The notes under the pieces were generated by a model. That model made no database searches and was not told the DNA's origin. It saw only the letters and a program-made list of their open reading frames with translations. A stretch of DNA of 64,000 nt. Source: CBDCMJ01 sp965218875 (GTDB lineage: Bacteria > Chloroflexota > Dehalococcoidia > Lucifugimonadales > UBA3495). A program made the translations under genes and the position numbers. The first letter of the stretch is position 1. Each line of letters opens with the position of its first letter. Shown in pieces: positions 60,665-64,000 of the stretch. The DNA lies in assembly GCA_965218875.1 (NCBI GenBank), contig OZ244707.1, forward strand, positions 434,001-498,000. The letters run 5' to 3'.

Positions 60665-60753
60665 GGAGCATCGGGCCCGCCTTCCCGGGGCGCCGCCGCG
60701 GTCTTAGCAGCTTTACTTCCTCAACCGCCCCGGGAAGGCGGGCCCGATGCTCC
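60665..60753. repeat. Perfect 28-bp inverted repeat with 33-base loop
   Basis: Left arm 60,665-60,692 starts GGAGCATCGGGCCCGCCTTC and its exact reverse complement occupies 60,726-60,753. The arms begin right after the Rieske stop codon. There is no T run, so a normal terminator is unlikely; it could be a palindromic mobile repeat or an RNA-stabilising hairpin. Confidence 0.92.
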
Positions 60754-60807
60754 CCGAGTTGGACGGAACGCCTGATCCCGCGCCGACAGCGAAAAGGAGG
60801 CTGAGCC

Positions 60808-61431
60808 ATGGAAGACCTGAGCTTGTTTGAGGCTATGTATAGCCAAAGGTCGTTTACCCGCTTCAGGCCCGATCCGGTGCCCAAGGAGGCCATCGACCGC
60901 ATCATCGAGGCCGCCACCAAGGCCCCCAGCGGCGGCAACCGGCAGCACTGGGAGTTCATTGCCATTACCGATCCGGAGACCATCGCCCAAGTGGGCGGCG
61001 TCTATCGGGACGTTTGGCTGGGGTTGATGGGCCACGAGCCCCGGCCCGACGAGACGCCGGTGTACCGGGCTGCCCGCTACCTGGCCAATCATATGCCCGA
61101 GGTCCCTGCCATGGTGCTGGCCTGCGTGGACCACAGCCAGGGTTACGCCGCCCGCGATCCGGGGGAGCCCATCACCGCGGGGATGTACGCGTCATCCATC
61201 TGGCCGGCAATCCAGAACCTCTTCCTGGCGGCCAGGGCCCTGGGGTTGGGGACTCGCCTGACCACGGCCCACCTTCGGGGTGAGCAGCGGATCAAGGATA
61301 TTCTGGGCATCCCCGACCACGTGGAAACGGTGATGCTGACGCCCCTGGGTTATCCCCGGGGCGGCTTTGGCCCCACCCAGCGCCGATCCGCGGCCGAGGT
61401 TACTTCCTACAACCGTTACGGCAACCGCTAG
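60808..61431 (+). CDS. Nitroreductase family protein
   Basis: FMN-dependent NADPH reductase fold of 207 residues. The start LFEAMYSQRSFTRFRPDPVPKEAIDRIIEAATKAPSGGNRQHWEFIAITDP contains the usual R-S-x-R flavin contacts and the APSGGNxQ motif. SSIWPAIQNLFLAARALGLGTRLTT near 130 and LGIPDHVETVMLTPLGYPRG near 170 complete the fold. The substrate is unknown; members reduce nitro groups, quinones or enones. AAAGGAGGCTGAGCC precedes the ATG. Confidence 0.92.
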   Translation: MEDLSLFEAMYSQRSFTRFRPDPVPKEAIDRIIEAATKAPSGGNRQHWEFIAITDPETIAQVGGVYRDVWLGLMGHEPRPDETPVYRAARYLANHMPEVPAMVLACVDHSQGYAARDPGEPITAGMYASSIWPAIQNLFLAARALGLGTRLTTAHLRGEQRIKDILGIPDHVETVMLTPLGYPRGGFGPTQRRSAAEVTSYNRYGNR

Positions 61432-61564
61432 GCAACCGGGAACTGTGACGCTGCCAGGGGGAAGGTGAAGGGCGCCCACCCGGTTGAGGGTGTGCCGGCC
61501 ACCCGGTCTATGTCGACCAGGGCCTGGATCTTCGACCCGGGCCCCATGGCTTGATGGCCAGCGG

Positions 61565-61951
61565 TCAAGAACTGGGCTGCACCAACTCGATGCGGACGTC
61601 GTCCGGCCCCTCGATGTAGGAGATCCTGCTGCCGGAGGCCACCTCGGTTATGGGCAGCAGCACGTTCACCCCCTGGGACGTCATGCGGGCCATCACGCCC
61701 TCGATGTCGTCGGTGTCGAAGCCGAAGTGCTCCAAACCGTAGTGGGACTCCGCGGTGCCCTGGGGCAGGGACTGTCCCGCCGGGGCGCTGGTCACGTTTA
61801 TGCGAGTCCCGTCGATGTCCAGCCGCACGGTCTGAGAGCCCCCCAGCCCCTGGCCCTCTCCCACAAGTTGGGCCCCGAACATGTCCACGTACCACTGGGC
61901 CGTCTTTCGAGGGTCCGGCGCCTTCAAATGGATATGATTGACTCGGAACAT
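61565..61951 (-). CDS. VOC-family (glyoxalase/dioxygenase-like) protein
   Basis: Vicinal oxygen chelate protein of 128 residues with two beta-alpha-beta-beta-beta modules. FRVNHIHLKAPDPRKTAQWYVDMFG opens the first (His metal ligand). YGLEHFGFDTDDIEGVMARMTSQGVNVL near 72 opens the second, and ISYIEGPDDVRIELVQ ends with a glutamate ligand. The metal-site pattern fits glyoxalase I-like or methylmalonyl-CoA epimerase-like proteins, but the substrate is unassigned. Confidence 0.88.
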   Translation of the reverse strand: MFRVNHIHLKAPDPRKTAQWYVDMFGAQLVGEGQGLGGSQTVRLDIDGTRINVTSAPAGQSLPQGTAESHYGLEHFGFDTDDIEGVMARMTSQGVNVLLPITEVASGSRISYIEGPDDVRIELVQPSS

Positions 61952-62160
61952 GACGCTTACCTCCCGTACATCTTAGGTGGGCGCCCCTCCCGGGAATCCC
62001 GCCGCTACCGTCTCCGGGCGGATCCGGGGCGCAAGCCAGCATAACACACGCCTGTCCGGCTCCCCCAGGGCGCCATAGTTTCCCTGGTCATTTTTCTCAC
62101 CAAGGCTGAACATCCACGTCACCGGCGGGTGCGCCTTAGATTTTTGCGGGGACTGGGCCC

Positions 62161-62220
62161 GGGCTGGATTCGTTTCTTTGTTGGAACGAATAGGGAACGA
62201 ATCGGCCATGGGGCTGAAGC
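62161..62220. repeat. Dispersed repeat, copy B (GAACGAATAGGGAACGAATC)
   Basis: Nearly identical core to 56,503-56,562, including the TTGTTGGAACGAATAGGG segment and the CGAATCGGCCAT end. Similarity continues weakly to about 62,360 (CAGTTTGAGTATTGGCTTTC). This, plus the promoter and leader below, accounts for the 61,952-62,740 gap. Confidence 0.75.
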
Positions 62221-62511
62221 CCTCCGCTCCCCCCTTTTGGGAGTGGTCGGCGGCCAGCGGCTAATGGCTGGTCACTGGTCACGGACCATCGAGGGGGGTT
62301 TTGGCTGTTGGCGCGTCGGCGACATAGTTTCAGTTTGAGTATTGGCTTTCGGGCCGGTCAAGCGAGAGATGGCATTGGGGTGTGTCCTAAGAATACACTC
62401 ACTCGATTTGGAAACACGTTGTTGATATGGCCATTCTCGTATCTGGGCGAAAGAATCCAGGTGGAAGTAGGCGCGCGAAACCCTGAGGGCGACCCGTCCC
62501 CGGCTCCCGCG

Positions 62512-62540
62512 TTGACACCCCCCGGAGGCGTATATAGAAT
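62512..62540 (+). promoter_or_regulatory. Strong sigma70-type promoter upstream of the P1 peptidase
   Basis: Perfect TTGACA (62,512-62,517) and TAGAAT (62,535-62,540) with a 17-bp spacer. An RNA would start near 62,547. Confidence 0.75.
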
Positions 62541-62546
62541 TGGGCT

Positions 62547-62700
62547 GCCGCCCACCGGCAGCGGGGGCGAGCGGGACTTCACGTTATTCCCCTCACGTTA
62601 ATACAAGGGATGGGCCGCTGGGATCTGATGTGGACCGAGACGGCCGGTGACAACCTAGCAGCAACCGGTAATGCCCCGGCCCGTCGGGGCGTTTGTTGTT
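62547..62700 (+). ncRNA. Candidate structured leader or small RNA ending in a terminator hairpin
   Basis: The predicted transcript holds a GCTGCCG/CGGCAGC hairpin at its very start (62,544-62,562) and a CCGGT/ACCGG stem (62,644-62,668) enclosing CAACCTAGCAGC. A GCCCCG/CGGGGC hairpin (62,673-62,690) is followed by a T-rich tail (GTTTGTTGTTATT). The terminator-like element sits 40 bases before the peptidase start. This is the order of an attenuated leader or riboswitch, though a small RNA gene is equally possible. I recognise no known class. Confidence 0.45.
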
Positions 62701-62740
62701 ATTGGGGCCGGCGGCATTCTCCAGCCGGCGGAGACCCCTG

Positions 62741-63715
62741 GTGAACCCCACCATCACTGCTGTCGAAGGTCTGGAGGCCGGGCACTACACCGACCTGGAC
62801 CACGGCACCGGCTGCACCGTCTTCATCTGCCGGCAGGGGGCGGTGGGGGGAGTGGACGTGCGGGGCGGCTCACCCGGGACCAGGGAGACGGACCTGCTCA
62901 GGCCGGTGCACCGGGTGGACCGCGTCCATGGCCTGGTGCTCAGCGGCGGCAGCGCCTTCGGGTTGGATGCGGCCTCGGGGGTGGTGGACTACCTGGCCGG
63001 GGAAGGCATCGGGTTTCAGGTTGGGCCCGTCGTAGTCCCCATAGTGCCCGCCGCCATCCTCTTCGACCTGGGCCTGCTGAGCTCCGGAGTGCGCCCCGGG
63101 GCGGCGGAAGGCCGGGCGGCCTGCCTGTCGGCGGGACCGGCTCCCCTGGAAGAGGGCAGCGTCGGCGCGGGCACCGGCGCCACGGTGGCCAAGGCCAGGG
63201 GGATGGACGCGGCGGTCAAGTCCGGGATTGGTTCCGCCTCCATGAAGCTCCCCGGCGGCCCGGTGGTTGCCGCGGCGGTGGCCGTCAACGCCTACGGCGG
63301 CGTCTTCGAGCACCGCACCGGTCTTCTACTCGCTGGACCCAGAAAAGAAGACGGCCCAGGCTTCGACGACCCCGTGGCGGCTGCCCTGCTGGGTTGCGCT
63401 CCCCTACGGGGAGCGAGGCTGGGCAATACAACCATCGGGGTGGTCGCTACTGACGCACCCCTGAGCAAGGAAGAAGCCAATTACCTCGCGTCGGTCAGCC
63501 ACGACGGTTTGGCGCTCTCCGTCCGCCCCTGCCACACCATCTTCGACGGCGACACCATGTTTGCCCTGGCCTCCGGCACATCCTCCGAGCCGGTGGAGCT
63601 TACCCGCTTGGGCGTGGCGGCGGTGGAGGTGACGGCCGAGGCGGTAGTGAGGGCCGTAAAGACAGCCACGGGGCTGGGGGGAATACCGGCGGTTTCCGAG
63701 GTAGCCCGTGGATGA
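62741..63715 (+). CDS. P1 family peptidase (DmpA/beta-peptidyl aminopeptidase-like, S58)
   Basis: N-terminal nucleophile-type peptidase of about 324 residues. NPTITAVEGLEAGHYTDLDHGTGCTVFIC opens it, and VHGLVLSGGSAFGLDAASGVVDYLAGEGIGF near 65-95 is diagnostic. SVGAGTGATVAKARGMDAAVKSGIGSASMKL near 142 and GRARLGNTTIGVVAT-like ARLGNTTIGVVATDAPLSKEEANYLA near 227 hold the autocleavage and catalytic region (the serine/threonine following Asn in GNTTIGV). I chose GTG at 62,741 with GGAG upstream; the frame is open to a TTG at 62,693. Possible substrates are D- or beta-peptides. Confidence 0.88.
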   Translation: MNPTITAVEGLEAGHYTDLDHGTGCTVFICRQGAVGGVDVRGGSPGTRETDLLRPVHRVDRVHGLVLSGGSAFGLDAASGVVDYLAGEGIGFQVGPVVVPIVPAAILFDLGLLSSGVRPGAAEGRAACLSAGPAPLEEGSVGAGTGATVAKARGMDAAVKSGIGSASMKLPGGPVVAAAVAVNAYGGVFEHRTGLLLAGPRKEDGPGFDDPVAAALLGCAPLRGARLGNTTIGVVATDAPLSKEEANYLASVSHDGLALSVRPCHTIFDGDTMFALASGTSSEPVELTRLGVAAVEVTAEAVVRAVKTATGLGGIPAVSEVARG

Positions 63716-64000
63716 CCGCAACCGCACCATTGGCATTATCGGCGCGGGAGTTATGGGGCGCGGATTGGCCGTCTCGTTGACTTGCCTGGACTACCGGATA
63801 ACGGCGGTCCACAGCCGGAGGTTGACTTCCGCCCAGGAGTTGGCGAACAGAATTCCCGGCTGCCGCGCTTACTCCACCACCCAGGAGCTGGCCGACGCTG
63901 TGGACGTGGTGTTCCTCACTACTCCCGACTCGGCAATTGCTCCGGTGGCGGCAGGGATCACGTGGCGCCCCGGGCAAGGAGCGGTCCATTGCTGCGGGGC
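63708..64000 (+). CDS. Rossmann-fold and DUF2520 domain protein, 5' part (truncated by window edge)
   Basis: Starts at GTG overlapping the peptidase stop by eight bases, so the two are coupled. The visible 97 residues form an NADP-binding Rossmann domain: TIGIIGAGVMGRGLAVSL (G-x-G-x-x-G), then AVHSRRLTSAQELANRIPGC, DVVFLTTPDSAIAPVA and the typical WRPGQGAVHCCG. The following DUF2520 helical domain lies outside the window. The family resembles ProC/6PGDH-like reductases; members often neighbour pantothenate genes. Confidence 0.85.
   Translation, partial: MDDRNRTIGIIGAGVMGRGLAVSLTCLDYRITAVHSRRLTSAQELANRIPGCRAYSTTQELADAVDVVFLTTPDSAIAPVAAGITWRPGQGAVHCCG

Noticed and set aside
60318..60804. Alternative plus frames across the Rieske gene and inverted repeat
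   Set aside because: The Rieske frame has both Cys-His ligand pairs; the other frames translate the palindrome and have no motif.
62620..62700. Resemblance to a SAM-I riboswitch (CAGCAACCGG segment)
   Set aside because: The GGTGC(T/C)AA(A/T)TCC partner segment and the GA-rich kink-turn stem of SAM-I are missing, so I list it only as an unclassified leader.
1..64000. tRNA genes
   Set aside because: Candidate GTTCGA/TCGAAC boxes (for example near 37,436, 53,410 and 60,563) all fall inside well-supported coding genes and lack cloverleaf partners.
1..64000. CRISPR array
   Set aside because: The tandem arrays at 2.1, 13.6 and 27.4 kb have no regular unique spacers and no cas genes nearby.

Overview
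The window is GC-rich and gene-dense. Its gene content points to a member of the Chloroflexota, most likely a SAR202-like or other Dehalococcoidia lineage. The clues are several LLM-class flavin/F420 oxidoreductases, a CocE/NonD hydrolase, a DUF1800/DUF1501/NHL cluster, a UGSC-type selenoprotein, a GuaB3-type IMP dehydrogenase paralogue, a 2-oxoacid:ferredoxin oxidoreductase and an isolated 5S rRNA gene. This placement is an inference from gene families and was not tested by phylogeny. Many genes are preceded by recognisable sigma70-type promoters (TTGACA-like, 17-18 bp spacer, TATAAT-like) and by GGAGG-type ribosome binding sites.

Layout. 0-6.8 kb holds the 3' end of a PcrA/UvrD helicase, a zinc alcohol dehydrogenase, a repeat-rich gap, then a sugar-phosphate group (glucose-6-phosphate isomerase, IolC/DUF2090-like aldolase, short-form 6-phosphogluconate dehydrogenase). 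6.8-13.4 kb (minus) holds a 2-oxoacid dehydrogenase complex (E1 alpha, E1 beta, E2 with two subunit-binding domains), a CocE hydrolase and an LLM oxidoreductase. 13.5-20.8 kb is a defence island: a type I restriction-modification system whose hsdR is separated from hsdS-hsdM by a HicAB toxin-antitoxin pair and two convergent retropepsin-like aspartic proteases. 20.9-29 kb holds an SDR, an alpha/beta hydrolase, DUF1800-DUF1501-NHL and an amidohydrolase. 29.4-31.4 kb is a two-gene ATPase plus TOPRIM-like (DUF4276) cassette whose second gene carries an in-frame TAG. 31.4-40.2 kb holds an LLM enzyme, a TTC38-like TPR protein, an SDR, moaD-moaE, radA, clpC and 5S rRNA.

40.5-43.6 kb is a GuaB3 / UGSC-selenoprotein / unknown-partner group. 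The selenoprotein is normally cut in two by its UGA codon, but the reading frame continues and a SECIS-like hairpin with a GGUCU loop follows the UGA. 43.8-49.3 kb holds a small zinc-ribbon-like protein, dnaE and a two-subunit ThDP decarboxylase. 49.3-52 kb has a strong promoter, a roughly 545-nt leader, then a PanD-like pyruvoyl decarboxylase translationally coupled to a sarcosine/dimethylglycine-methyltransferase-like gene and followed by a second methyltransferase. I consider this the best candidate for an undescribed small-molecule pathway, for example a methylated beta-amino acid. 52-54.6 kb (minus) is korA-korB. An ISAs1-family element with a target duplication sits directly upstream of the korAB promoter.

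56-64 kb holds dispersed repeats, htpX, etfB-etfA, a GatC-like protein, a Rieske protein, a perfect 28-bp inverted repeat, a nitroreductase, a VOC protein, and a P1-family peptidase with a structured leader that ends in a terminator-like hairpin. The window ends inside a Rossmann/DUF2520 gene. I see no tRNA genes, CRISPR arrays, prophage or replication origin.
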